A stretch of 64,000 nt of DNA from Dryococelus australis (lineage: Eukaryota > Arthropoda > Insecta > Phasmatodea > Phasmatidae), in the NCBI GenBank assembly GCA_029891345.1, contig CM057000.1, forward strand, positions 128,873,338 to 128,937,337, in the 5' to 3' direction. The position numbers and the translations under genes were made by a program. How positions within the stretch are numbered: position 1 is the first letter of the stretch; the number at the start of each line of letters is the position of its first letter. Under the pieces are notes generated by a model. That model was not told the origin of the DNA and ran no database searches. It saw only the letters and a program-made list of their open reading frames with translations. Shown here piece after piece: positions 32,901-44,900 of the stretch.

Positions 32901-35900
32901 GAGGATGCTACTCTCACTCCGGCCTTGCACCTGAGGGATGTCACACGCCCTCCCCTACGGCCCCCACAACACGTACTGCCTCGCTATATAAAGCAGTGCG
33001 CGGCGGACCTCGCCAGTTGTCCCTGCAGTCTTCTCCTAGCACCTGGGTGCTGGAGTATAGATTACTACGAGACCTTCAACAGCCCCTTCCGACCTAACAG
33101 TCTTCAGCAGCCACCAGAGGCTGCCATCATTGACGTCGCTGTAAGAGTTCTACAGCCCTGCTACCGGACGCTCCAGCGACACCAATAGCTACCAGAAGCT
33201 TTCTGTAGCACCATATACATACCACACGTAATTCTTCTTTGTCTCCTACAGACACCCCTATTTAGAGTTAGGTTTGTATCTAAGAAATTTTCACCAGTTT
33301 TCACTTAACTTCCCCACTTAGCTTAGGACCAGGTCACCTACACCTGGCTACCGTAGGATTACTTCCAACCACCGGTCTGCCTGGCAGGAGAGCATGGGTC
33401 ACAGTGTTTAATAAGTTTTTAGTAAACACGGCTTTGTTTCTCTTACCCTCAAGTCTCATTCATAGAGTAATCTCTAACCAATTACTGGGAGAACCTCGAG
33501 CTGAGTACCGCAGACCAGAACCGGGACATTATTCTTATTCTGAAATTAGATACAACTGGAGGAATAGCATAGACGAGCCAAAACCACTAGCAACACTTCT
33601 CAATCAGGGAGAGAGTGTACATCTGAGTTGTATCCCTACCCGAGCACCTGGGTGCTGGCGGGGGTATTTGCTTAGGTGCTACAGCCTGGCCTTGGTTGGG
33701 ATCGCACACCCAGTGAGTCTTGGCAACCCACACTGCTCCAACGCTTCTAATCAGCCCGCAACAGTGGGGGATCTTCTGAAGCACCAGAGCCGATGAGCCG
33801 AATGAGATCATGCTGCCTTACTTCGGTCACTGGCACCACCTACGATGACTGCCATTAACCCAGCTATTTTCCAACCAGCACTGCTACATATACACCCGAC
33901 CTGTCATCCAGTGGTAAGAGAGTTACTGAATAAGACCGAGAACTGGGTAGGTGTCTAATAGTAATTTCTGGAGCAGGGCATCAGAGGACTGGAACGACGA
34001 GTTCTGCGCTGTGTCGCGTCGTGCCCTTGCTACCACCCGAGCCGAAGACGAGCGAAGTAATCAGCTATATCCCGCAACACCTCGTTCGCAAACCGACAAG
34101 GCACCAACCCCTAGTAACTCCCGCCCATCATCGACTACGACTAGCTTCGAAACGAGTCACAAGCCAGACACATCCAAGGGAATAGTAATCCCATAAAGTC
34201 AAGAACGTTGTAACAACTCTTAAGGCCATGTGCCCAAGCACTATATCCAGCCGTAAGTAAGCATAAGCCAACCCGCACGCACAACTGACAAAAGTGCAAC
34301 CAAAGCCACACGACCATGATCCAGCATTAGCTAATCCGACACCCATCAGATCTAGACCACGTTAGTTATTTAGCACTCCCAGCAAACAAGTCAGTAGCGA
34401 AACCCGTACCACAACTGTGCCCAGTTATTCATGTAACCCCCACCACTTATCAAATACATACAGCGCAGAGAAGTTTATTAGCATATGCTTCCCTCCTAAA
34501 CCAGTACATACTTACAAGGCAGGAACACTATCAACCATTTTGTCCCAGTATGTAAGCCTACCAAACCAGCCCCATACAAATGCCCCAGCAGCATCAGGTA
34601 CGCAGACTAGGTTGCTACCTAGGGCAGTAATTGGTACACCCCCATCTCATTATATTATTTTCCCCATTTATATTATTTATTCTTGACATGCGTCCGGTTA
34701 GCTAAGGATGGATCACAGTAGTGTCGCTTTGGTTGCAACTCTGCCGGTTATGCTTACTGGCATTTACGGTTGGATATGGTAGCTGGACACATGGCCTTAC
34801 GTGAAGGAACAAAGTTCTCAACGTTGCGATTGACACGTCCCTTGGATTGGTCTACCCTATGGCTAGTGGTGTGACTAGTTACCATAGGCGACTGGCGGGA
34901 GGTGCCAACGGCAGCAGGCTTACTAATGTTGTGAGTGTGAGGACTAGCTGGGTATAGTTGGTTGAGCTGATCTTTCTCAGCCCAGGCTGCAGCGAGGGTC
35001 CGAGGTGTAGCAACGCAAAAACTACCATGCCATCTGGTAACTGCTGAGCTCCAGAAGTTAGCGTTCGAAATGCCAAGGTGTTCCTCAGTCCATTTAATTA
35101 ACCCACACACAATTGGGTGGCAGGCAGGATGCGTGTGAAGAGGTGATGACAAGAAAGTAGCTAGATCTCCTGCTGTAGACGTAGGTTGTTCTAATGATCT
35201 GAGCAAAGAGGCACAATCTCGTTTGGCTCGTTGATTAGCTGTAAGGGGGACAAAACCAGCCGGCTGCTTGGCAGCAAGGCACGCAACTCTTTGATCCTCC
35301 CTCTTTGCACCGTGACTCACTTTAAATGGCATAGAGCGGGTTAGCTGCTGAGAACTATGAATCGAGCGGGTTAGCTGCTGAGAACTATGAATCTAGCGGG
35401 TTAGCTGCTGAGAACTATGAATCGAGCAGCCCTAGAATAGTGTTGCCCAATGGTGGTTTGGTAGCACGAGCGGGCAAACCAGATGCGTTGAAGCCGTGTG
35501 GGCTACCAAGACTATTATTGGGTGTGCGATCCCAACCAAGGCAAGGCCATAGCACCTAAGCAGATACCCCCATCAGCACTCGGGAGCTCCACTAGGGATA
35601 TAACTCAGGCGTACTGTCTCTCCCTGGGTGAAAAGTGTTGCTAGTGGTCGGGGCTCCTCTATTCTACTCCTGCAGTACCTGTATACTTGGCAAGAATAAA
35701 ATAGATGGCCGTCTAATATGTGTGTATTGCAACTGGAGCCGCCTGAGGGGGAGTCTCCAGTTGTAGCTAGTTCGTAGTAATAATTTCCCATTCTAGGTCC
35801 GCGGTACTCGACTCGAGGTTCTCCCAGTAGTTGGTTACAAAGTACTCTATGAAGGAGACTCGAAGTTAAAAGAAACAATGCAGTGTTTATTAAGAGCTTA

Positions 35901-38900
35901 GTAAATGCACTGACATGTTCTCTCCCAACAAGAAGACCGGTGGCTGGAAGTAAACCTAGGGTAGCCAGGTGTAGGCGACCTGGTCCGAGGCTAATGAGAG
36001 AAGTGAAATTAAAACTGTCAAAAATTGCTTACTACAAATCTAACTATTGGGATGTGTGTAGGAGACAAAGAAGTTAAGTGTGGTAGTCTGGTAGCTACAG
36101 AAAACTTCTGGTAGCTATTAGTGATTGGCATCGCTGTAGCGTCTGGTCACAGGTGCCGCAGAGCTCTAATGGTGACGTCAATGTAGGCAGCCTCTGGTGG
36201 CTGCTGAAGAGTGTTGAGCAATTGGTGGCAGCCTCTGAGAGGGCTGCTGAAGATCTAACAGTGGTCGGAGGGCTCCAGCACTAAAAGTGGCAGAGCGAGC
36301 TCGAAGACTGAAGAAGAGCAACCGGTGAGGTCTGCTGCACACTGACTTGTATAGTCAGGGTAGCGCATATTATGGCGTCCGCAGGGGGAGGGCATGTGAC
36401 GTCCCTCTGCTGTGAGGCCAGAGTGGGGGTAGCATCCTCAGGTCATCTCTCGGCCTTCACGTATTCTCGGTGGCACTCGGGCATGCCCCGAGGCGGCTGA
36501 TAGCTTGTAGGCTATCAGCACGTGGTAGGGGGGTGATGCACCGCTGTCTTGCACAACCCCTCATAACCACATGTCCGGCTGCCCTCCAGGATTGTGGAAG
36601 GCCGCGACTTCCGTGTACATGTTGGTGCGGGATTTGAATCTCACACGTGTAGTAGTAGTATACTAGGTTGCAGTGAGATGAGTCTTAATCGTTGTACAAA
36701 GTTGGAATAAGCAGCATGAGTCATTCTTTCAATTTTATTAGTGACAGCTGGCATTGCACATCTTGAGAGCCTTTACGGTGAGTAAGATCAAGCTCCCTGG
36801 TAGAGAGATTTTCATGATCAAACTCACCCTGGGGTTTGATTCCTCTCCATTTGCTCCCAACCCTTAACCCGCTAGATCCCCCAACCTGGACAGATACTCA
36901 ACCCACCAGCCTCAACACTATTTAGACGTCGTTACACCGCAGAAGGGCAGCAAAGCCACACCCGAAGGAAATCAGCACTAACAGCCACCTCGATTCACCC
37001 CGTTTCTACGTAGAACGAACCCAAGGTAGGATAGGCCAAGGAGAGGTGAATGCGCCAACGTCCAATACGTGGCGATTGATTTGTTTTGTTTACATTCAGT
37101 GATTTTTTTTTTTCATTCAGCAGTATTATAAAACGCCACTGGCAGCAACAAAATCAAAAGTTAAAAACGTCTCACTAAAAATTTTACAAAAAGAATATAC
37201 ATATGTACCGTATATCCTTGAAATTATATTGTTTTGGGAAATTTGCAGTATTCTTGAAATCACACAATGTTAAATTGTTTTTTTTTTACCTAGCAGGGCC
37301 ATTTCTGTATGACAAACTATAAATTTCTTTCACAGAATACGGGATGAAATAGTTAATGCCCCTAGATTTGCTAATTCAACTAAGAAATATGTTGTAATAT
37401 ATTTAACATTTATTGAAACAACAATTTTGGAAGCAAATTGAGAATCGGCATAGACAAAAACCTTAAGTCACCCCATCATTACTCCATACGGAAGACAATA
37501 TGCCCCAATAGTTAAATGACCTAAGAATTATGTTGAAGTGGGAGTGAGACATGTGCCGAGTTATAGTTCTGTGAATTTATATTTATAACATTGCAGGTAA
37601 GGTGAAAGTAGTTCATGTAAAAATAATTTTAAAAATTAGAAACAATAAAATTTGTAAATATTGAAGAAAATAATATGTTTTGTAGTTTCTTTATAAAAAG
37701 ATGTACAAACACTGTTGTTTACTCTTTAACGAAAAAAATGTCACACGTTCAGATGAGATATAAACTTTGCCGAGACACAAACATTTTGCTGGTAGGAAGT
37801 TATAATAGTCGCATAAATAATTTTAATTACGAGTGTGTGGGAATGGATATTCTGTGTTCGAGAATTTTCAGGAGGGAAAATTTTTTTTCCCTCTGGTAAC
37901 AGGATGGGATGGGGAAAAATATCACGTGTGTCAAAATGATAACTAGGTATATTGACAATTCATTTAAAAAATCTTTTTTTAATGCAGGATGTTGGTTCAA
38001 GTGTCTCAGCAGTCCAGATGTGCTCCCATGCTCACATTTTAACACCTTCTTGCAAGATGTACATCTAGCCAATGATTTGCTCTCTGGCAGACGTTCGTTG
38101 AATTCCCACGCGCCTAATTTTTTTTACTGTTTACCGACTTATATAGTTTTCCATTTGCAACTCTAACAATGTAGAGAAAGTAAGTTCAAATAAACAATAT
38201 GCGAGAAAAAATATTTCATAAATTTCTTGCCATAGATAAGTTAAACAAGTACACTTCACTTGGAGACAAGTGAAAAAAGTTTGCGCCTCAAAGAGTAAGG
38301 ATTTCTTTAATTTGTTCTATGGTTTTTCTGGATAACCATAATTGAAAACTTATGTCACGGGATGCAACACTCAGAAACATCTTTGGATTACCAAAATGTT
38401 AATATTGCAGTAATGGCATTTATTTTAAGGTTGTATTCAATTTTGACGAGAGCAAAACTAATTTATTTAGCATTGTATTTAATAAATGTGTGTGTAATTG
38501 ATGTGATAAAGTGGAGAATTCCTTTCCATTAGTGCGATCTTACATAGTATGCATATGAACAATAAAAAATTATGTAAAGCTTATAAAAATGTATCAACCG
38601 AAAGACGGAAAACAAATAGTGTATGTTAATGTTTATATAAATGTGCAAACAATTTAGAATAAAGATTTTTAGAAAAATGTAAATCTGCAATTAGGTAAAT
38701 AATGAGTTTATAAGATCGTAATGCAACGGAAAATATTAAAGTTTCGGAGAATGCACACAACAATTAGTTTAAGCTTGAAGGGAAGAGAAATATTTTTTTT
38801 TTCTGCTCATAGGAAATATCATCATTACAAATGTGCATTCAACACCATTATCCTGAAAAACTCTGGAGTCAGCTAATTCTTGCCCGACATTTTGGGAAAG

Positions 38901-41900
38901 CTATTTTCCAGACTCTTTCCCCGAACGTTCGGGATCCTGCACATCCCGTATTTTAATAGTCACTGTATGTGGCAGCTTTCAATCTGCCTAAGACTACATA
39001 ATTCAAATTAGTTTTTTCTCATGATAATTTGCATATAGTTAAAAATTGATTGTTGTGGCATTCTGCCATGTTTCTAGAAAACATAATAGCTGACAAATTC
39101 TTTATTTGTGTGGCCGGTAACAAACACTACCGTATTTACTGCATTGTAAGCTGACACCAAATAATTTTTCACATTCATGGACGTGAATAGATAGGAATGA
39201 GGAAGGAAGAAGGGGGAGGAGGAAAATGGCGGAAGTGGAGAAAAGATGTCGCAGTTAAGTGCCACAGCACGTGAATGTAGGAAGAGGACAAAAAAAAAAA
39301 ATGCCTCTGCGTATTACGGATCGATACGTTGCCGAAGTGGAAGAGTGATGGGGGGGGGGGGGGGTTAGGAGCTAGAGGATGAGAATGCTTTGTTCAGCGC
39401 TCACCCGTTTTGGGATGGGGGAAGGGGGGGAGGGGGGATAGGATGAAGGAATGGGATGACTAGGGGAAGAGAGCGAGGAAGAAGTAGAAGAGAGAGACCA
39501 GCAGTAGGGAAAGGGAAATAATTAAGTTTGGTGATTGAGTGAGAGCGAGGTGGGAAGCTGAGGCGTAATGAGAGGGAATAAAGGAATGCAGTTGAGGTTG
39601 TTTAGACCATGAAATCATGTCTCAAAGTTCTTAACCATTACATCAAATGATGTCACTTAAAATTTTATTTATTTATATTGTTACCTTACACCAAATGATG
39701 TACACTGCTATGGTTTTTGGTTTTTTAACTGTAATATCAATTTGCAAGAAAAGCACTACAACTGTAAAAAAGATTGTAATGATAATGAATAATTATTAAT
39801 TTTAATAACATCAACTTGTAAAAATAGCACTACTACTGTAAAAAAACTGATCAGTAATAATCAATAACACATGAGACAGGAGTACCACATTATTATATAT
39901 TTTTCTATTGGTTCTCAGAAAGAGCACATTGTGTGTAAAGCATTTTAAGAGTGTTCTTGAATGGTTTATTTATGTAGACATCCAGGGGTTGCAAAATAGA
40001 TGTCAACTTCCCCCCCCCCCACCCCCCTCCCCCACCAACCTACGGAAATAACTGCCTGGTCGGTCTTCCCTTCTAGCGCCCGCTTTGCTTCTTCTGTTCT
40101 GTGTCCTGACCCCTCATTTTCAAACTCTGTTTGTGAAGACGGTGTAGTGCGCGGATGTGTCAAGAGTTTAGACGAACAGCAGCAGCATCTGATAAAAATT
40201 GCTTTTTTTTAGAAATTGTCTTCTCTGTGGCTAACTTTTTGTTTTAGATTTTCAAGTAAACAAATATTTATTCAGAAGATTTTATACGAAATTCGTGGAC
40301 GATAAAACCATTTTAAACAGCGGTAGTTTAGATAAGATTTGTGATGTGAATACAGCTGCAGATGGGTACTGGGACTGGTAGATCGTAGATACGGCACTGT
40401 GCCATAGTCACGTATACTTCGCGACTGCCGCCACTTGCTGCGCCTGCCATGACCTTGTTAGAGGCCTGCAACGGTACTGCCAAATATACACTGTCCATTT
40501 TATCAGCTTGTTTTATATATAATTGGTTGGAACTGTATCTAATTTTGCATGTCCTGATTCTAAGCCAAGGGGTGATTTTGGGAGATTCAAAATGATAAAA
40601 AAAAAAAAGGTCGGCTTACAATGCAGTAAATACGGTAAGCTGTGCAATTACACACTACACCAACGATATATTCGCAAATTTCATATTGTTTACCGTAAAG
40701 GTAGCTCTGATTATTGGCGCACTCTGCATGACAATGGAATTACAAGGACCATGCTCATGATGTCTTCGAACAGTGTTGCCAGCTCGCTCAAAAACATCTT
40801 GTCGACAGTGTGGCAAGCGAGAGGCTTGCTACTTCCCCAACGAGAGATGAAGTGTTTATCCAAAGCAACGAGCATGGTGACCTAGTGTCCTCTCTCTCAC
40901 ACTATTTTCTGCCCCAGACTCACACCTTCCTTCTGCCCCTCACATGCTTTTTCACAGAGAAAAGTTGTCGAGCAAAAGATAAAGGCATGGCCTCTCTCTC
41001 AGCCACACTCGCTTCGCTTGCCTTCCACACACGCCGCCCACCGGCAGTAGAACAAATAAATTGCGCCAGGCGATCGTAATTTTATCAAGATTATGCATCA
41101 TTCAAAATGGTTGCACCTAACATCAATTGTATTTCAAAGCAAATGGTTTTACTGAAAATGTTACACAAAACACGTTAACGAGGAATTGTTATATGAAAAG
41201 ATGTTTTCTGTTGTGATTAAAGGTGGTTTTTTCCCATATGTTGGTGTTCTATTGTATTTGGCGTAAAATTAACATGATTTTAAAACGTAATATGTATTTA
41301 AATCAAGGGGGCAACATCTGCGCCAATAAAATTATATGCCCAGGAGCATATACTTGAACTCAGTTTGTCACCAAAAATTGTTTTAACCTCGAGCGACTTT
41401 AATTATAAGTGCAAAGTTCATTTCCAATAACTTCTTGCGAGGAAGTCTGAAGATTTAAATTAATTAATTTCAATAGACACTCATATTTTGAATACACTGA
41501 TAAAATGTAAGGACCTATTAGACACCATGTTCCCTCTAATAATGGGTAGGTAAGCACTGAGCCCGACAGGGAAAATCAGAGGACGTGGTTTTGAATGATT
41601 AATTATTAGAGCCAAGATTTTTAGGTGTTAATAAAAGAAAATTTTTGTCATTAAAAATGGCAGATTTCATCTTAATCATTATAAAAGATTTACTACGTGT
41701 GCACCAATATGTACTACTCAAATTCAGTCACGATAACTTTGGGTTACTACAATAAGTGATTATAAAAAAAATATATTTGTACAACTTGATTTTGAACTTT
41801 AATATTTCAGTATAATTGCTTTTTTTTCTTTGTATTCTGAATATATTTCACAATAGTGTTTACTTATACACATTTTCAAGTAAACATTTGAAATACTTAC

Positions 41901-44900
41901 CATTTATACATCTATATATTCAAGAACGAGCATATTTGTATTTAAACTAAAAGAGAAAAAAATCACATTTTATGGCTAATTAGTTTTTTATGGCACATAC
42001 GTTGAATTTTTCAGAGAATGTGGATTTTCATTTGGTTACTAAACAAAAATATTTTGAATATGAATAAACAGAAAAAAAATCTTTCTTTGAAACCACATTA
42101 TTTTCATAAGTTCTTTACTTTTTCAATTTTGCTAGCCTTCTTTAACAGAATACAATTTTTGCCACACTACACAGCATCTGATTAATTTATACTACATGTT
42201 AATAACCTGAAATATAGGTATGTAGATATTCTCTTTCCCTATCCTCTATGTTTAAAAAATCTTTGAACCAATCTACAATATTTTTATTAGTACACAACTC
42301 ATAAATTTAGATTTAAATAGTCCGAATTTTGTTTTTTAAAGATAAAATTTTTTTTTTTTTTTCCCCCCTGGCTATAGTTAATTTATTTTGTGTTTTAGCT
42401 GTAATTTCGGTGTTTTGATGTGTATTAACTTTAATTTTGGTGTTGGCGGTGTATTTACTTGAATTTCGGTGATATTTCACTTTTATTTCTATTCACCCTA
42501 TAATCTTGCTTCTATTAATTATCAGACAATGAAGAAATAAATTATAATTGCATTATTTATTTATTTTTGTCTCAAAATTAAAAGTTTTTTTGCAGTAAAA
42601 TATAATTACTTTAAAAGACACGACATTTGCCACGCGCACAAGGTGTCTGCAAGTAGCAGCGTGGAGGGGTAATTCTCCCGCTGCACTCCTCCCCATCAAA
42701 CAGCTGTGAACACATGGCCAGATCAATAACTTCTCTGTGCCCTCTTAGCTGAATGAGTGCGTGTGGGGCTTCAAAATTTGACTTGCATTCTGTGTCATAT
42801 TATTTTCATGTTTTGAGGGTTTGAGAGTTTTAGGTCAGCTTACATAATACAGTATTTTGAGAAGTTTTTTATATTTAAACAAGTTTAGGTGAAATGTTTT
42901 TTACTGTATTATTTACAATAATATTTTTTTTCTAAAATTTCCATTTCTTGTTATGTTTATTAGCTAAACTGTATTAACAGATAATGAACAGCTGCTACTA
43001 TTAGAAGTTGTATTTTATTGATGTACATGTCAGAAACCGCATCTACTGAAATCCCACATATATGGAAATTTTTTGGCAGTCCCCTGAATAACGATAGATT
43101 AAGAGTCGACTGTACTAACTTCACATTTTACATAAATACAATTTAATCTCTAAGGTGATGCAACTTTCTAAAGGAGCAACAGCAAGCAGATTAAAAGCAA
43201 GAACACCAAAGAAGTGACTTACGGATGGTGGGGTAGAGAGAGGATGGCGGCAACTGGCCCCTGCTTGCTGTGGATAAGACCCTGCTGGAGGTTGGGTGCC
43301 CGGCTGCTGAGGGTACGTCCCTGGAGGAGGTTGGGTGCCCGGCTGCTGAGGGTACGTCCCTGGAGGAGGTTGGGTGCCAGGCTGCTGAGGGTACGTCCCT
43401 GGAGGAGGCTGGAAGCCCAGCTGCTCAGGATACGTCCCCGGAGGAGGCTGGAAGCCCGGCTGCTGAGGGTATGTAGCTGGCTGTGGTTCTACTGGAGTAA
43501 CTGGCCGCTGAGGGTAGGCAAAGCCTGGCTGAGGGGAAGGCTGGGGTTGGTCTGGAGAACCAAAGGGCTGCAACAACGGTATCTGGGATGGATCAGCTGG
43601 CTGCTGTGGTCCACTCCAGGTGGGACCAGTCACTGCGGTGGGGAAACCATTCCCTTCCCTCTTGGCTTCCCCTCCTGCCCTCACTGGAGCAGTTGGCTGA
43701 ACTGCCCCCGGCTGCTGGAAGGCCAACAATGGAACTGTGCCCACGATGATGGGAGTCTTCACTTCCAGGTCCTTGTGCGGACCCGAGATGACAGCTAACA
43801 CCTGCAACATACAATATTTAATGCCACTTTGTAAAGTATGGATCTCGTGTATTACGACAATATTTATATAGCATTTACGTTAAAAAAATTTCAGTACTGA
43901 ATGCTAGGTTAGGTTGCCTTCAAAGGCTACAAGGTAGTTGCCAGGCAATAAATAACTTGCTCTCTCGCCAGGCATAAAAGGAGTTGCTAGACGACCCCTC
44001 CCAAGTGTGTAAGGGAAGAAAGTGATTAGCACCTGGTCTTGACGAGTGACAGCCACGTATATCTGAAGATAGCTGAAGGTGAGTACATGCTTCCTCTTTC
44101 CCCTCTTGCAAAGTATAGTAAAGTTCAAATGAGAAGTAATCATCCCACAGCTTTGAGGGAGAGAACATAGGAGAGTGCTTTCCTAAATGCTTGCTGTTGC
44201 TGCTGCTACTTGAGGTAGGGAAACCACACGACACTACTTGTGCTATACATACCAAACTGATAACATTGCTCTACTACCACACTGTGGAACTTGTTTTTTG
44301 ACAAGTAATATGCACATGCAGAGCAGCTCTCAACTGCTCTTGGTTGCTGTCACTACTGAAGTGAACAATCCTACCCCTTCATGAAGCAACAATGTACTCA
44401 CCAGACTCTCCTGACTTGTTTTGGACTATTTTCTCATTTGGATTTTACTCTGTGTAAGAGGAGGAAGCAAGGCTGTTTTGTGCCAAGCAGTAGTAAAACT
44501 GATGGAGAGTATAATAGTTGGTGGGCTGTTTGATAAGCATTGCACTCTTCTTTACTGGATATTAACTTGGAATGCATGTCAAGTGCCTACTGGAAATATA
44601 ATAATATATATAGGATGTTTCACTATTAGACAGATAAACTTTTAATTCTTTATGAAAAAGTAGACTGTAAACATATGGGACACTTTAAACCTAAACCAAA
44701 TATTAATAGAGGTATGAGCCCATTAAAATAGATTTTAAACAGCTTTTTTTTTTTTTTTTTTTTGCAAAATATTAGTAACTAAGTAAAATGAGATTTGTCC
44801 ATCTCACAAATGTTACCGTGCTGACAAGTATTTTATTTTAGGCTATCAAAGTAAAAATATAAAAGCATGCTTAACAATTTTTAAGACAAATGTATTCATA

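Larger units (their letters stand above)
34735..36720 (-). mobile_element. Retroelement fragment, right arm of a large inverted pair
   Basis: Minus-strand copy of the family in 32623-34290. The ORF at 35332-34754 is open for 192 codons and contains [20 protein letters not shown] and, near its end, [14 protein letters not shown]. The last of these is the same C-terminal motif as in the fragments at 11.5, 54.6 and 56.2 kb. A TATA-like CTATACAAG lies at about 36342-36350 (minus). Function of the ORF is unknown; a gag-type structural role is a guess from its position after the leader. Confidence 0.6.

Noticed and set aside
35334-35423. CRISPR-like array from the 3 x 30-bp units
   Set aside because: Units are directly adjacent with no spacers, and the context is a eukaryotic retroelement.
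37355-37364. AATGCCCCTA as the end of a hAT element carrying the BED finger at 38 kb
   Set aside because: No matching opposite end or 8-bp target duplication could be located.
43214-43798. Plus-strand frame of 194 codons over the arrestin exon, rich in Trp/Arg repeats
   Set aside because: It is the antisense shadow of the Pro/Gln minisatellite. The minus strand has splice sites, phase and family match.
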